Source of the DNA: JALZBN01 sp035525375
Lineage (GTDB): Bacteria; Actinomycetota; Acidimicrobiia; Acidimicrobiales; AC-14
Direction of reading: 5' to 3'
Length of the DNA: 52,139 nucleotides
Assembly: GCA_035525375.1 (NCBI GenBank)
Contig: DATLEI010000101.1
Location: 1 to 52,139, forward strand
In this document: positions 40,365-48,967 of the stretch, one piece after another
How the letters are laid out: each line of letters begins with the position of its first letter
Numbering within the stretch: the stretch's first letter is position 1
Program-made: the position numbers and the translations under genes
The notes under the pieces: model-generated
Seen by the model: the letters and a program-made list of their open reading frames with translations, nothing else
Told to the model about the DNA's origin: nothing
Databases searched by the model: none

Positions 40365-40709
40365 ATGAATCCCACTGACCTCATCGACCGCACTTCCCTG
40401 CGAGACGATGTCCCGCCATTCGACCCCGGCGACACCCTGAAGGTCCACGTCCGAGTGGTGGAAGGGAGCCGCGAGCGCGTGCAGATCTTTCAAGGCGCAG
40501 TGATCCGGCGCCAAGGCTCCGGTGTCCGGGAAACCTTCACCGTACGGAAGGTGAGCTTTGGCGTCGGTGTCGAGCGCACGTTCCCGGTTCACTCGCCCGT
40601 CATTGCCAAGATCGAGATCGTTTCCCGGGGCGATGTTCGGCGCGCCAAGCTCTACTACCTGCGTGACCGCATCGGTAAGGCAGCCAAGATCAAGGAGAAG
40701 CGCACCTAA
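40365..40709 (+). CDS. rplS: 50S ribosomal protein bL19
   Basis: A 114-residue protein: FDPGDTLKVHVRVVEGSRER, QIFQGAVIRRQGSGVRETFT, SFGVGVERTFPVHSP, and the end RAKLYYLRDRIGKAAKIKEK. AGGAG lies about 11 bases before ATG 40365, and a TATCCT promoter-like box follows the trmD stop. Confidence 0.97.
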   Translation: MNPTDLIDRTSLRDDVPPFDPGDTLKVHVRVVEGSRERVQIFQGAVIRRQGSGVRETFTVRKVSFGVGVERTFPVHSPVIAKIEIVSRGDVRRAKLYYLRDRIGKAAKIKEKRT

Positions 40710-40714
40710 GCGTT

Positions 40715-41011
40715 ATGGGCGAGGAGGACATCGAGCGGTACGAAGCCGAGGCGGAGCTTCAGGTCTACCAGGAGTACCGCGACGTCTTGCCCCTGTTCTC
40801 CCACGTCGTGGAGACTGAACGTCGCTTCTACCTCGCCAATCGGGTCGAGATGAATCTACGGGAGAGCGAGGGTCGCGACTACCTCGAGTTGCAACTGCAC
40901 GACGCGTGGGTCTGGGACATCTTTCGACCCGGTCCGGCGCGCTTCGTGAAATCAGTTCGCGTGGTCACGTTCAAAGACGTGAACGTCGAGGAGATGCGAA
41001 GCGAGGAGTAG
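40715..41011 (+). CDS. DUF2469 family protein
   Basis: A 98-residue protein typical of actinobacteria, with an acidic N-terminus EEDIERYEAEAELQVYQEYR, VVETERRFYLANRVEM and LELQLHDAWVWDIFRPGPAR. It is found downstream of rplS in this phylum, usually with lepB and rnhB between; those two are missing here. Function is unknown. It starts 5 bases after rplS. Confidence 0.93.
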   Translation: MGEEDIERYEAEAELQVYQEYRDVLPLFSHVVETERRFYLANRVEMNLRESEGRDYLELQLHDAWVWDIFRPGPARFVKSVRVVTFKDVNVEEMRSEE

Positions 41012-41015
41012 TTCA

Positions 41016-41363
41016 GTGACCAAGGCCCGGCGCGAGCTGGGGGCGCGGGGTGAGGATGCTGTTGCGGCGTGGTACGAGGCTGCGGGATATGACGTCGTGG
41101 CCCGTAACTGGCGCTGCCGCACCGGCGAGCTCGACCTCATCCTTCGTCTCGGCGCTACCTACGTCTTTTGCGAAGTGAAAACGCGTACATCGTCCGCGTT
41201 CGGCGCGCCGCAGGAAGCCGTGACTCGCAAGAAGCAGTTGCGGTTGCGCTCGTTGGCCGCCCAGTGGTTGCACACGGACGCACCGTCGTCCGCCGCCGAC
41301 CTGCGATTCGACGTGGCGTGCGTGCTGGATAACCAGATCGAGGTCCTCGAAGGCGCGTTCTAG
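41016..41363 (+). CDS. YraN family (UPF0102) endonuclease-like protein
   Basis: A 115-residue protein with the nuclease-fold signature GARGEDAVAAWYEAAGYDVV, ARNWRCRTGELDLIL (G-E-x-D) and VFCEVKTRTSSAFG (EVKxR). Family members resemble Holliday-junction resolvases, but their activity is unproven here. The GTG at 41016 follows DUF2469 by 4 bases. Its stop is convergent with a tiny membrane-protein gene. comM, dprA and xerC lie downstream, a common group. Confidence 0.93.
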   Translation: MTKARRELGARGEDAVAAWYEAAGYDVVARNWRCRTGELDLILRLGATYVFCEVKTRTSSAFGAPQEAVTRKKQLRLRSLAAQWLHTDAPSSAADLRFDVACVLDNQIEVLEGAF

Positions 41364-41470
41364 GCGAAGAGGGCCCAGGCCAGCAGAACTACGACGATCA
41401 CGAACGCAGCGACGACCATGAGGTAATCGGACGGACGGCGTCGCTGTTGACGGAACGGGTTGAACCCCAT
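41360..41470 (-). CDS. 36-residue single-helix membrane protein
   Basis: The frame from ATG 41470 encodes a basic head (GFNPFRQQRRRPSDY) and one hydrophobic helix (LMVVAAFVIVVVLLAWALFA) ending at the stop. The positive-inside arrangement fits a genuine small membrane protein rather than a shadow frame. Longer in-frame starts up to 41569 exist but look non-coding. It overlaps the yraN stop by 4 bp on the opposite strand. Function is unknown. Confidence 0.6.
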   Translation of the reverse strand: MGFNPFRQQRRRPSDYLMVVAAFVIVVVLLAWALFA

Positions 41471-41586
41471 CAGTCCATTCTTGTCATAGGTGGTCGTTAG
41501 TCTGCGCGCACTGGTCCAGCGGCCGGCGAATCGGCTTCCAACTACTTCCTCCTCTGTGCACAGTCTCAAAAGTCGAGGAAACCGCC

Positions 41587-43098
41587 GTGCTTGCTTCTAT
41601 CCCTTCTGCAACCGTCTTCGGTGTCGATGGCCGCCCTGTCGATGTCGAAGTACACGTTTCGTCGGGGTTGCCCGCCTTCAACATTGTCGGGCTGCCCGAT
41701 GCACCGTGTCGCGAGTCTCGCGACCGGGTCCGCGCCGCGCTCCTTTCGAGCGAGCTCCCCTGGTCGCTGAAGCGCATCACTGTCAACCTCGCGCCGGGCG
41801 GCATCAGGAAGGGTGGCGCCGGCCTCGACCTCCCGATCGCCATCGGGCTGCTGGTCGCCGCTGACGAGCTTCCGGCGGCTGCCGTTGATGGTCTGTCCTT
41901 CATCGGCGAGCTCGGGCTCGACGGTTCTGTGCGGCCAACCACAGGAACGGTTCCGATGGTCGAGGCCCTGCAAACACCAGGCATCGTCGTGCCCTTCCGT
42001 TGTGCCCGGGAGGCGGCGGTTGTGGGCCGCCACCAGGTACGGGTGGCGTCGACGCTGCGGGAACTTGTCAGCTGCCTCAAGGGCGATACGCCTTGGCCTG
42101 ACCCACCTGAACCCGAGCCCCCACTGCCTCCTGGCCGCCATCTCGATCTTGCCGACGTGCGAGGCCAACAAGTCGGCCGCACGGCCTTGGAGGTGTGCGC
42201 CGCGGGTGGGCACCACCTTCTGCTGTCGGGGCCACCGGGATCGGGGAAGACAATGCTGGCGGCGCGCCTGCCGGGGCTCCTCCCTCTTCTGGAACGAGAA
42301 GACGCGCTCATGGCGACCCGTATCCATTCCGCGGCCGGGCTGAGCCTGCCGGCGGGAGGTCTGGTGAGAGAGCCACCGTTCCGGGCTCCGCACCACGGCG
42401 CGTCGTTCGTGTCGTTGATTGGTGGCGGCAGTTCGTGGATGCGCCCGGGGGAAGTGTCGATGGCCCACAGCGGAGTGTTGTTTTTGGACGAGATGGGCGA
42501 ATTTCCCACGACCATCCTCGATGCTCTCCGCCAGCCGTTGGAGGAAACGGTTGTTCGCGTCGCCCGCGCCAAGGCCAGCGTCACCTTCCCGGCGCGCTTC
42601 TTGCTGGTCGGCGCGACCAACCCGTGTCCGTGCGGTGAGGGCGGGCCGTCGGGTTCGTGCCGGTGTAGTGACGCGGCGCGCCTGCGGTACCACCGACGCC
42701 TTTCTGGTCCGCTTCTCGACCGGTTCGACCTGCGAGTGATGGTGTCGCGCCCCGACGTCCGCGCACTACTGGGTGGCCCGGCCGGAGAATCTTCGGCCGA
42801 GGTTCGGGCGCGCGTGACCGAAGTCCGGGCGATGGCGCGGGCCCGTGGAGTGCGGACCAACGCCGAGTTGCCGCCGGAAAGGCTCGATGAGCTCGCGCCG
42901 CTGACTCCGGCCGCTTCCAGGTTGCTCGAGCACAAGCTGCGCGCCGGCCGGTTGAGCGCACGGGGTCTTCATCGGGTGCGGCGAATAGCTCGCACGCTGG
43001 CTGACCTCGCGGGTGGCGGCCGCTCCATTGGGGAGGAGCACGTCTGCCTGGCCCTCGGCTTGCGCGCCGACGTGGTCTCGGCGGAGGTGGCGGCATGA
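41587..43098 (+). CDS. comM: YifB/ComM family Mg-chelatase-like ATPase
   Basis: A 503-residue AAA+ protein. The N-terminal domain (VDVEVHVSSGLPAFNIVGLP, RITVNLAPGGIRKGGAGLDL) is followed by the ATPase core LLLSGPPGSGKTMLAARLPG (Walker A), PFRAPHHGAS, SGVLFLDEMGEFP (Walker B) and LVGATNPCPCG. The C-terminal YifB domain ends near GRSIGEEHVCLALGLR. ComM is a hexameric helicase promoting branch migration during transformation. dprA overlaps its stop. Confidence 0.95.
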   Translation: MLASIPSATVFGVDGRPVDVEVHVSSGLPAFNIVGLPDAPCRESRDRVRAALLSSELPWSLKRITVNLAPGGIRKGGAGLDLPIAIGLLVAADELPAAAVDGLSFIGELGLDGSVRPTTGTVPMVEALQTPGIVVPFRCAREAAVVGRHQVRVASTLRELVSCLKGDTPWPDPPEPEPPLPPGRHLDLADVRGQQVGRTALEVCAAGGHHLLLSGPPGSGKTMLAARLPGLLPLLEREDALMATRIHSAAGLSLPAGGLVREPPFRAPHHGASFVSLIGGGSSWMRPGEVSMAHSGVLFLDEMGEFPTTILDALRQPLEETVVRVARAKASVTFPARFLLVGATNPCPCGEGGPSGSCRCSDAARLRYHRRLSGPLLDRFDLRVMVSRPDVRALLGGPAGESSAEVRARVTEVRAMARARGVRTNAELPPERLDELAPLTPAASRLLEHKLRAGRLSARGLHRVRRIARTLADLAGGGRSIGEEHVCLALGLRADVVSAEVAA

Positions 43099-44297
43099 CG
43101 GGAATGACCGGCATGCCCGGTCAGCTCGCGTTGGGCGAGCTCCCGGAAGAGGCGTTCGGGGTGGCGTTGGCGAAGCTTCCCGGCATCGGGCCGGCGCGCC
43201 TCCTGGCCCTCTTGCGGAGGTGGCCTGCGGCGGAGGCGTGGGAGCGGGTGCGCGCCGGGTCCGCGGTTCACGACGGCGAGATCGCAGCCGTACTTGGCCG
43301 CGATGTGGCCGGCATCGGTGCTCTGTGGCGCCGGGCGTCGGCGCGCGCCGACGTGACCCGCTCGTGGCAGGCCCACCTCGATGCCGGCATCGGAGTGCAT
43401 GTTCTCGGCGGCCCGAGCTACCCGGCCGCCCTGGCCTGCGACATCGAGCCCCCCGGGGTGCTCTTCACCAGGGGCGACGTAGGCGCGTTGTCGCGCCGGC
43501 GCGTCGCGATAGTCGGCACTCGGCGGTGCACCCGCTACGGGCGCGACATCGCCTTTGAGCTTGGCCATGACCTCGCCGCCAACGGCGTGACAGTGGTGTC
43601 CGGTCTTGCCCTCGGCGTCGACGGCGCCGCGCATGCGGGAGCGCTCAGTGCTGGCCGCCCCGGCACCGTAGCGGCAGTCGTCGGGAGCGGTCTCGATGTG
43701 GTGTACCCGCGCCGGAACGCGGCTCTGTGGTCGGAGGTCGGCACCGTCGGCGTTCTGCTCAGCGAAGCTCCGCTGGGAACTGCGCCGGAGTCGTGGCGAT
43801 TCCCCGTACGGAATCGGGTGATCGCCGCCCTGGCCGAGGTGGTCGTTGTGGTGGAGTCGCACTCGAAGGGCGGGTCGTTGCACACCGTCGATGCCGCAGG
43901 TGCCCGTGGCCGCCCGATCATGGCCGTCCCGGGAAATGTGCGCAGTTCCGCCTCCGCGTTCACGAACTCGCTGCTGGCCGACGGGTGCGCGCCGGCGCGC
44001 GACGCACTCGATGTTTTCGTCGCATTGGGCCTGTCGTGTGGGTCGGGAAACGGGCCGAGCGACACTCGCGTGCAGCCCGATGCCAAGGGGAGAGCAGTGT
44101 TGGAGGCGATCGGGTGGGAGCCGGCGACTCTTGAGGAGGTGGTCGCGCGATCCGGTCTCCCGCCCGCCCAGGCGAGCGTCGCCCTCGACCATCTGGAGCG
44201 CGACGGCTGGGTCGCCGGGAGAACCGGGTGGTGGGAGCAACTCTCGCCTGCGGTTGCTCGGTCACTGGCGGCGACCGGAAAAATGCCGCGGCCATGA
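43095..44297 (+). CDS. dprA: DNA-processing protein DprA
   Basis: A 400-residue protein. A helix-hairpin-helix-like start (LAKLPGIGPARLLALLRRW) precedes the Rossmann DprA domain: RRVAIVGTRRCTRYGRDIA, VVSGLALGVDGAAHAGAL, VVGSGLDVVYPRRNAAL, FPVRNRVIAALAEVVVVVE and AVPGNVRS. The C-terminal winged helix (EEVVARSGLPPAQASVALD) is present. It loads RecA onto incoming single strands. ATG 43095 overlaps comM (ATGA). Confidence 0.95.
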   Translation: MTGMTGMPGQLALGELPEEAFGVALAKLPGIGPARLLALLRRWPAAEAWERVRAGSAVHDGEIAAVLGRDVAGIGALWRRASARADVTRSWQAHLDAGIGVHVLGGPSYPAALACDIEPPGVLFTRGDVGALSRRRVAIVGTRRCTRYGRDIAFELGHDLAANGVTVVSGLALGVDGAAHAGALSAGRPGTVAAVVGSGLDVVYPRRNAALWSEVGTVGVLLSEAPLGTAPESWRFPVRNRVIAALAEVVVVVESHSKGGSLHTVDAAGARGRPIMAVPGNVRSSASAFTNSLLADGCAPARDALDVFVALGLSCGSGNGPSDTRVQPDAKGRAVLEAIGWEPATLEEVVARSGLPPAQASVALDHLERDGWVAGRTGWWEQLSPAVARSLAATGKMPRP

Positions 44298-44309
44298 GGC
44301 CGCCTGGCA
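44284..44309 (+). terminator. Hairpin spanning the dprA stop
   Basis: GCGGCC (44288-44293) and GGCCGC (44298-44303) with a 4-base loop, extended by TGCC/GGCA, cover the dprA TGA. No U-tract follows; the xerC promoter is 22 bases downstream. It could reduce read-through. Confidence 0.35.
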
Positions 44310-44330
44310 CGCCAGAACCAGACCCGCCGC

Positions 44331-44336
44331 TACCCT
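44331..44336 (+). promoter_or_regulatory. -10 box of xerC
   Basis: TACCCT lies 6 bases before ATG 44343; the GGAGG in between could serve only if a longer transcript reads through. Confidence 0.45.
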
Positions 44337-44342
44337 GGAGGC

Positions 44343-45236
44343 ATGACTTGGCAGCTGGGTGCCTTTGTCGGCTCGTTGTCGTCGGCCTCGCCACACACGG
44401 TCACGGCCTACGGGCACGATGTCGGCGAGTTCTTGTCGTGGGCCGAGCGCGCCGGCATCGGCGGCCCTGCCGACGTGCAACGCATCACCCTCCGGCGCTA
44501 TCTCGCGTACCTGTCCACGCGGCGGCTGGCGCGGCGCACGATTGCCCGCAAGGCCGCAGCCCTCCGCCGCTACTTCGGATGGTTACGGCGCACCGGCGCC
44601 ATCGCGGTCGACCCGTCGAAACGCCTCTCGGCCCCGAGGGGCGACGCTCGGCTGCCGCACGTGCTGAGAGGTAGCGAACTCGACCAGCTCCTCGAGATCG
44701 ACACCGAAAGCGAGCCAGCCGCAACAGGAGTAATGGAGACTGCCGTCCGCCGTCGCGACGCGGCAGTGACTGAACTTCTCTACGGAAGCGGGCTGCGCGT
44801 CGCCGAGCTGTGCAGCCTGCGACCCGGCGACATCGACCCGGCTCGCCGGTCGGTCGAGGTCTGGGGAAAGGGCGCCAAGCAGCGCCAGGTGCCGATGACC
44901 GAAGCGTCGGTCGCGGCGGTAGCGGCCTGGACCCAGGAAGGGCGATCCCATCTCCGGCGCGCCGACTCTCCCGACGATGCACTCTTCCTCAACCGTCGCG
45001 GGCATCGGCTCTCTCCGCGCGACGTGCGGCGCATCCTCGACCGGCACTCTCCGACGCCGACCCACCCGCACGCCCTGCGACATACGTTTGCGACCCACCT
45101 CCTCGACGGCGGAGCCGACCTTCGCGCCGTGCAGGAATTGTTGGGCCATTCCGACCTGGCGACGACGCAGCTGTACACGCATGTGAGTAAGGAACGGCTG
45201 TTGGCCGTCCATCAAGCCACCCATCCCCGGGCCTAG
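44343..45236 (+). CDS. xerC: Tyrosine recombinase XerC
   Basis: A 297-residue tyrosine recombinase. The N-terminal core-binding domain (SSASPHTVTAYGHDVGEFL) is followed by the catalytic domain with LLYGSGLRVAELCSLRPGDI (Arg), WGKGAKQRQVPM (Lys), HPHALRHTFATHLLDGGADL (His-Arg), LGHSDLATTQLYTHV (His and the nucleophile Tyr). With XerD it resolves chromosome dimers at dif. The genomic position dprA-xerC-sigma is typical for actinobacteria. Confidence 0.92.
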   Translation: MTWQLGAFVGSLSSASPHTVTAYGHDVGEFLSWAERAGIGGPADVQRITLRRYLAYLSTRRLARRTIARKAAALRRYFGWLRRTGAIAVDPSKRLSAPRGDARLPHVLRGSELDQLLEIDTESEPAATGVMETAVRRRDAAVTELLYGSGLRVAELCSLRPGDIDPARRSVEVWGKGAKQRQVPMTEASVAAVAAWTQEGRSHLRRADSPDDALFLNRRGHRLSPRDVRRILDRHSPTPTHPHALRHTFATHLLDGGADLRAVQELLGHSDLATTQLYTHVSKERLLAVHQATHPRA

Positions 45237-45247
45237 AGGAGCACCAC

Positions 45248-46036
45248 TTGGAAACCGCCGCGCCGGATATCAGCGAACTCTGGGACGAATACAAGGCCAA
45301 CATGTCCACCGACATCAGGAACCGACTCGTCCTTCACTACGCGCCGCTGGTGAAGTACGTGGCCAGCCGGGTGTCGTCGGGTTTGCCACAGAGCGTCGAG
45401 CAGGCCGACCTGGTGAGCTACGGCATGTTCGGGCTGATCGATGCCATCGACAAGTTCGACCCGGCCCGGGGCTACAAGTTCGAGACGTACGCGATTGCGA
45501 GAATCCGAGGCGCAATCATCGACGAACTCCGGTCGATCGACTGGGTGCCACGATCGGTGCGAGCGAAGGCCCGGGCCATCGAGAAGACCTACGCCAAACT
45601 GGAGAACGACCTCCTGCGCACGCCTACCGACGCCGAAGTGGCCGCGGCCATGGGCACCACTGAGGACGAGTTGCAAGCGCTGTTCGCCCAGATCTCTTTC
45701 CTGGGCGTGGTCGCTTTGGAGGACACGCTGTCGGTCGGCCCCGATCGCGCCGATTCGGTGACCGTGGCCGACACCATCCCCGACTCCGGCGCGGGGCCGG
45801 TCGCGGCGTTTGAGGAGCAGGAGACGAGGCGAACCCTCGCCACCGCCATCAACAGGTTGCCCGAGCGGGAGAAAATCGTGCTCGCGCTCTATTACTACGA
45901 AGGCCTGACCCTCGGACAGATCGGCGACGTGCTCGGAGTCACCGAGAGCCGGGTCTGCCAGATCCACACGAAGGCCGTGATCCAGCTGCGGTCGAAGTTG
46001 GCGGGCCCGATGCGGGAGTCCGCCCAGCCCGCCTAG
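45248..46036 (+). CDS. RNA polymerase sigma factor, WhiG/FliA family
   Basis: A 262-residue group 3 sigma factor with region 2 (VKYVASRVSSGLPQSVEQAD, YGMFGLIDAIDKFDPARGYK, FETYAIARIRGAIIDELRSI), region 3 (LENDLLRTPTDAEVAAAMG) and region 4 (LPEREKIVLALYYYEGLTLG, VLGVTESRVCQIHTKAV). WhiG controls sporulation in Streptomyces and FliA motility; no flagellar genes are in the window, so its regulon is unknown. It starts at TTG 45248, preceded by GAGGAG, and lies 11 bases after xerC. Confidence 0.94.
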   Translation: METAAPDISELWDEYKANMSTDIRNRLVLHYAPLVKYVASRVSSGLPQSVEQADLVSYGMFGLIDAIDKFDPARGYKFETYAIARIRGAIIDELRSIDWVPRSVRAKARAIEKTYAKLENDLLRTPTDAEVAAAMGTTEDELQALFAQISFLGVVALEDTLSVGPDRADSVTVADTIPDSGAGPVAAFEEQETRRTLATAINRLPEREKIVLALYYYEGLTLGQIGDVLGVTESRVCQIHTKAVIQLRSKLAGPMRESAQPA

Positions 46037-46089
46037 CGAGCGGCCACATTTTTCGACGACACCCCTAGTTTCCCGCCTCACGAAGTCGC

Positions 46090-46095
46090 TACACT
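46090..46095 (+). promoter_or_regulatory. -10-like box upstream of the M23-lipase gene
   Basis: TACACT lies 81 bases before the ATG at 46177, in the 140-bp gap after the sigma gene. No good -35 is visible. Confidence 0.35.
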
Positions 46096-46176
46096 TCCTT
46101 CGCTTCGCCGTGATGTTGCCGTAGCCGGCGGCGCGCATTTCCCCCCAACCAGTTCGCTGTTGCCTGGGGGTAGCAG

Positions 46177-47862
46177 ATGCGCCGTTTGGCCGTCGTTGCG
46201 GCCGCGGTCGTTCTTCTTGCCGGTGCCGCGCCGGCCCGCGCTGAACCCAATCCTGCTTCACGTGTCGACTACCGACCGCCGGTCGACGCGCCGATCGTCG
46301 ATCCCTTCCGTCCTCCGGCCAACTCGTATGCGGCCGGAAATCGGGGTGTCGACTACGCCACCGCGCCCGACACGCCAGTGCGCTCGGCGGCGCCCGGACA
46401 GGTTGTCTTTGCCGGGCCCGTCGGCGGCACCCTTCATGTCGTCGTCCTCCATGCCGACGGCATACGCACCAGCTACTCATTCCTCCGTTCGACGAGCGTG
46501 CGGCGGGGCGACACCGTCGAGCAGGGCCAAGAGGTGGGTCGAGCGGCCGAAGGTTTCCACTTCGGTGCGCGAGCGGGCGGCGCCTACATCGATCCGACGC
46601 TGCTGTTCTCCGACGGCCCACCGCACGTCTATCTGGTGTCCGACGGCGACCGCCGGCAAGGCACCCTTGTTCACGAGCGGCGGGGGCTGCTCGACTCCCT
46701 TCAGGGGCTCGCGGAGCGCGCCGTCGGCGTCCCGGCCGACGCAGTCGATTGGGCCCGCAACCAAGTGGCCCGCCAGGCGGCGAACACGTTCGACGAGCTC
46801 CGTGGGGCCGCGCACTACGCCTGGGAGCTCCAGCCCGGCGTACATGTGGCCCGAATTGGGAAAGTGGGGTTGGCCTGGTGGGGGCAGCGAGACGATTGCA
46901 CACCGGCATCGACCCCGACCCCCCAGCATGCGGATCGCCACATAGCCGTTCTCGTCGGCGGGCTCGGGTCCTCGTCGGGGAGGACTCGCGATGACCCCGG
47001 TCATAGCGATGCCGAGAGCCAGAAGCGCTCTGGCGCCGCGATCGATGACGTCGATACGGGCGCGCTCGGCTTCGCTCCCCGCGACGTCATGCGCTTCTCC
47101 TACAACGGCGGGACGATCACCGAGAACCCATACGACGCCGCCGATAGCACCGTCGACATCCGCCAATCAGCGCGCCGGCTTCGAGAACTTCTCGAGCGGG
47201 TTGCAGCAGAGAATCCGGGAGTTCCAATCGACGTGCTGGCCCACTCGCAGGGCGGCCTGGTGTCGCGGGCGGCACTCGGCGACGAGATCGACCCGGGCTC
47301 GCCGGCACTTCCACCCATCAACTCCCTCGTCACCATCGGCACCCCGCACCAGGGTGCCGACCTCGCAACCGCAGCCAAGATGATCAGCAAGAGCGACGCA
47401 GGCCGGCGCGTCATCGGTGCGTTGGGCCAGGCCGGCGCGCCGGTGACGGGCGAATCAGTCGGGCAGCTTGCCGAGACCTCGGAGTTCGTGCGCCGGCTCA
47501 ACGATCGACCCCTCCCACCGGGCATTCGGGTCACGTCAATCGGCGGACGAGGCGACCCGGTCGTCCCGGCCGGCCGAACCCATCTCGACGGCGCCAGAAA
47601 CGTGATCGTCCGCGTGCCCAGTCTGTTCGACCAACACAGCGAGCTCCCCGGAGCGGCATCCACTACTCGGGAGATCGCCCTAGGCCAGGCCGGCCTGCCG
47701 CCGACGTGTCAGAGCCTGGTCGACATGGTCGCCGACACGGCCCTGTCCGACACGATCGGTTGGGTGGAGGACACCGCCGCCACCGCAGCGTGGCTCGGGA
47801 CTCGGCCGTTCACCGTTCCCGCGGGGCTCACCTCGCCCATCCACGAAAGGAAGAACCCATGA
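46177..47862 (+). CDS. Secreted degenerate M23 (LytM) domain fused to a lipase-like hydrolase
   Basis: A 561-residue protein with a Sec signal peptide (RRLAVVAAAVVLLAGAAPARA). Residues about 45-150 have the M23 fold: NRGVDYATAPDTPVRSAAPG, VFAGPVGGTLHVVVLHADG, RGDTVEQGQEVGRA and EGFHFGARAGGAYIDP. The usual zinc ligands HxxxD and HxH are partly lost: His becomes Asn in NRGVD, and the first His of HxH is Gly. Residues about 245-520 resemble an alpha/beta-hydrolase/lipase with the nucleophile elbow VLAHSQGGLVSR and SLVTIGTPHQGADLA. It may bind peptidoglycan rather than cut it and act as an envelope esterase. It is coupled to the lipoprotein gene (ATGA). Confidence 0.85.
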   Translation: MRRLAVVAAAVVLLAGAAPARAEPNPASRVDYRPPVDAPIVDPFRPPANSYAAGNRGVDYATAPDTPVRSAAPGQVVFAGPVGGTLHVVVLHADGIRTSYSFLRSTSVRRGDTVEQGQEVGRAAEGFHFGARAGGAYIDPTLLFSDGPPHVYLVSDGDRRQGTLVHERRGLLDSLQGLAERAVGVPADAVDWARNQVARQAANTFDELRGAAHYAWELQPGVHVARIGKVGLAWWGQRDDCTPASTPTPQHADRHIAVLVGGLGSSSGRTRDDPGHSDAESQKRSGAAIDDVDTGALGFAPRDVMRFSYNGGTITENPYDAADSTVDIRQSARRLRELLERVAAENPGVPIDVLAHSQGGLVSRAALGDEIDPGSPALPPINSLVTIGTPHQGADLATAAKMISKSDAGRRVIGALGQAGAPVTGESVGQLAETSEFVRRLNDRPLPPGIRVTSIGGRGDPVVPAGRTHLDGARNVIVRVPSLFDQHSELPGAASTTREIALGQAGLPPTCQSLVDMVADTALSDTIGWVEDTAATAAWLGTRPFTVPAGLTSPIHERKNP

Positions 47863-48965
47863 AGAGTCGCCGGTGTACCGCATTGCTTCTGGTCTTGTTG
47901 CTCGCAGGGTGCCAGCAGGACGCGCACCGGCGGAGTGAAAGCGCTGAACCGCTGCGCGCCGCAGTGCAAGAGCGATGGCGCTGGGAGGCGACCCCGCCGG
48001 CCTATGTGGGGATGCCCGCAGCCGATCCGACCGGGGTCGCCTTCACCTCGGCCCTCTCACGGCTGATCCTGCTTGACGTCGCTGGGCGCACCCTGTGGAC
48101 AGCGGGGAAGGCCCACCTTCGCGACGTGGCTCCCCGGCTGACCCCCGACCTGGTTACGGCCACGACCGAGCACGGCCTCGCCGCCTTCGACCGTGCTGAC
48201 GGTACGGCTCGCTGGGTGGCGGAGCTGGGGGAGCGGCCCAACACGCCAGCTCTCGGTGGCGACACGTTTGTCGCGAGCACCTGGGAGGGTTCCCTGTTCG
48301 GAGTCGACAAAGCGTCGGGCACTGTCCGGTGGCGATCGCCTATCCCGGGGCCAGCGCTGGGTCCGGCCGCGACCGACGGTCGGATCGCGGTCGTGACGTG
48401 GGTCGCCGACGACAACATCGTCGCAGGCGTCGTTGCGGTCGATGTCGACACCGGTGAACGCCGTTGGGCGGTGGCGTTGCCGCCAGGCGGCGTCAGCGGC
48501 CCGGCCATCACGTTGACCGAGGATGGGCCGGCCGAAGTTGTTGCCGTCGCCGGTGATCTGGCGGCTCACGGCCTCGACCTCGAGACCGGCCGTGAGCTGT
48601 GGCGCACCCCCACCGAGGGCGCGGGCTCCCCGGAAGTCCCGCCGCTCGCTCTCCCGGGCGGCGATGTCCTGGTTGCGCACCGGCTGGGCGGCCTCGCCCT
48701 TCTCGACCCCGCCGGCAGGTTGCGCTGGGAGGTCGCGAGTGATGGGGCCTCGGTGCGAGGCGGGCCTGCCGGTCCCAGCCCTCAGGGTCGATTCGCATTT
48801 CCACTTGACGATGGCCGCCTGCTGCTGGCCGGCCCAGAGGCACCGGCATCGATAATCGACCCACCCGGACGGATCAGCGGCGTGGCGTCAGGTGCTGGCG
48901 GATTGCTGTTGGTGGGTACGAGAGAGTCAGCGGGAAATGGCCTGACCGCTTCGACCGGTTGGTAG
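47859..48965 (+). CDS. Lipoprotein with PQQ-type beta-propeller repeats (BamB-like fold)
   Basis: A 368-residue protein with a lipoprotein signal ending in the lipobox LLLAGC. About seven propeller blades with recurring Trp/Asp motifs follow: DVAGRTLWTAG, DRADGTARWVAELG, DKASGTVRWRSP, DVDTGERRWAVAL, DLETGRELWRTP and DPAGRLRWEVA. This is the PQQ-like/BamB fold; no quinone-binding residues or enzymatic motif are evident. It is probably a membrane-anchored scaffold working with the upstream secreted hydrolase. Confidence 0.88.
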   Translation: MKSRRCTALLLVLLLAGCQQDAHRRSESAEPLRAAVQERWRWEATPPAYVGMPAADPTGVAFTSALSRLILLDVAGRTLWTAGKAHLRDVAPRLTPDLVTATTEHGLAAFDRADGTARWVAELGERPNTPALGGDTFVASTWEGSLFGVDKASGTVRWRSPIPGPALGPAATDGRIAVVTWVADDNIVAGVVAVDVDTGERRWAVALPPGGVSGPAITLTEDGPAEVVAVAGDLAAHGLDLETGRELWRTPTEGAGSPEVPPLALPGGDVLVAHRLGGLALLDPAGRLRWEVASDGASVRGGPAGPSPQGRFAFPLDDGRLLLAGPEAPASIIDPPGRISGVASGAGGLLLVGTRESAGNGLTASTGW

Positions 48966-48967
48966 CG

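Noticed and set aside
41484..42935. Open frame of over 480 codons antisense to comM
   Set aside because: High-GC shadow: comM carries complete ATPase motifs, while the antisense translation is Arg/Ser/Pro-rich without domains.
44343..45236. Integrase marking a mobile element
   Set aside because: The recombinase lies in the conserved dprA-xerC-sigma-rpsB order with no att-like repeats or phage genes, so it is housekeeping XerC.
45233..46909. Open frame of over 550 codons antisense to the sigma and M23 genes
   Set aside because: It crosses two well-supported plus-strand genes and their promoter gap and has shadow-frame composition.
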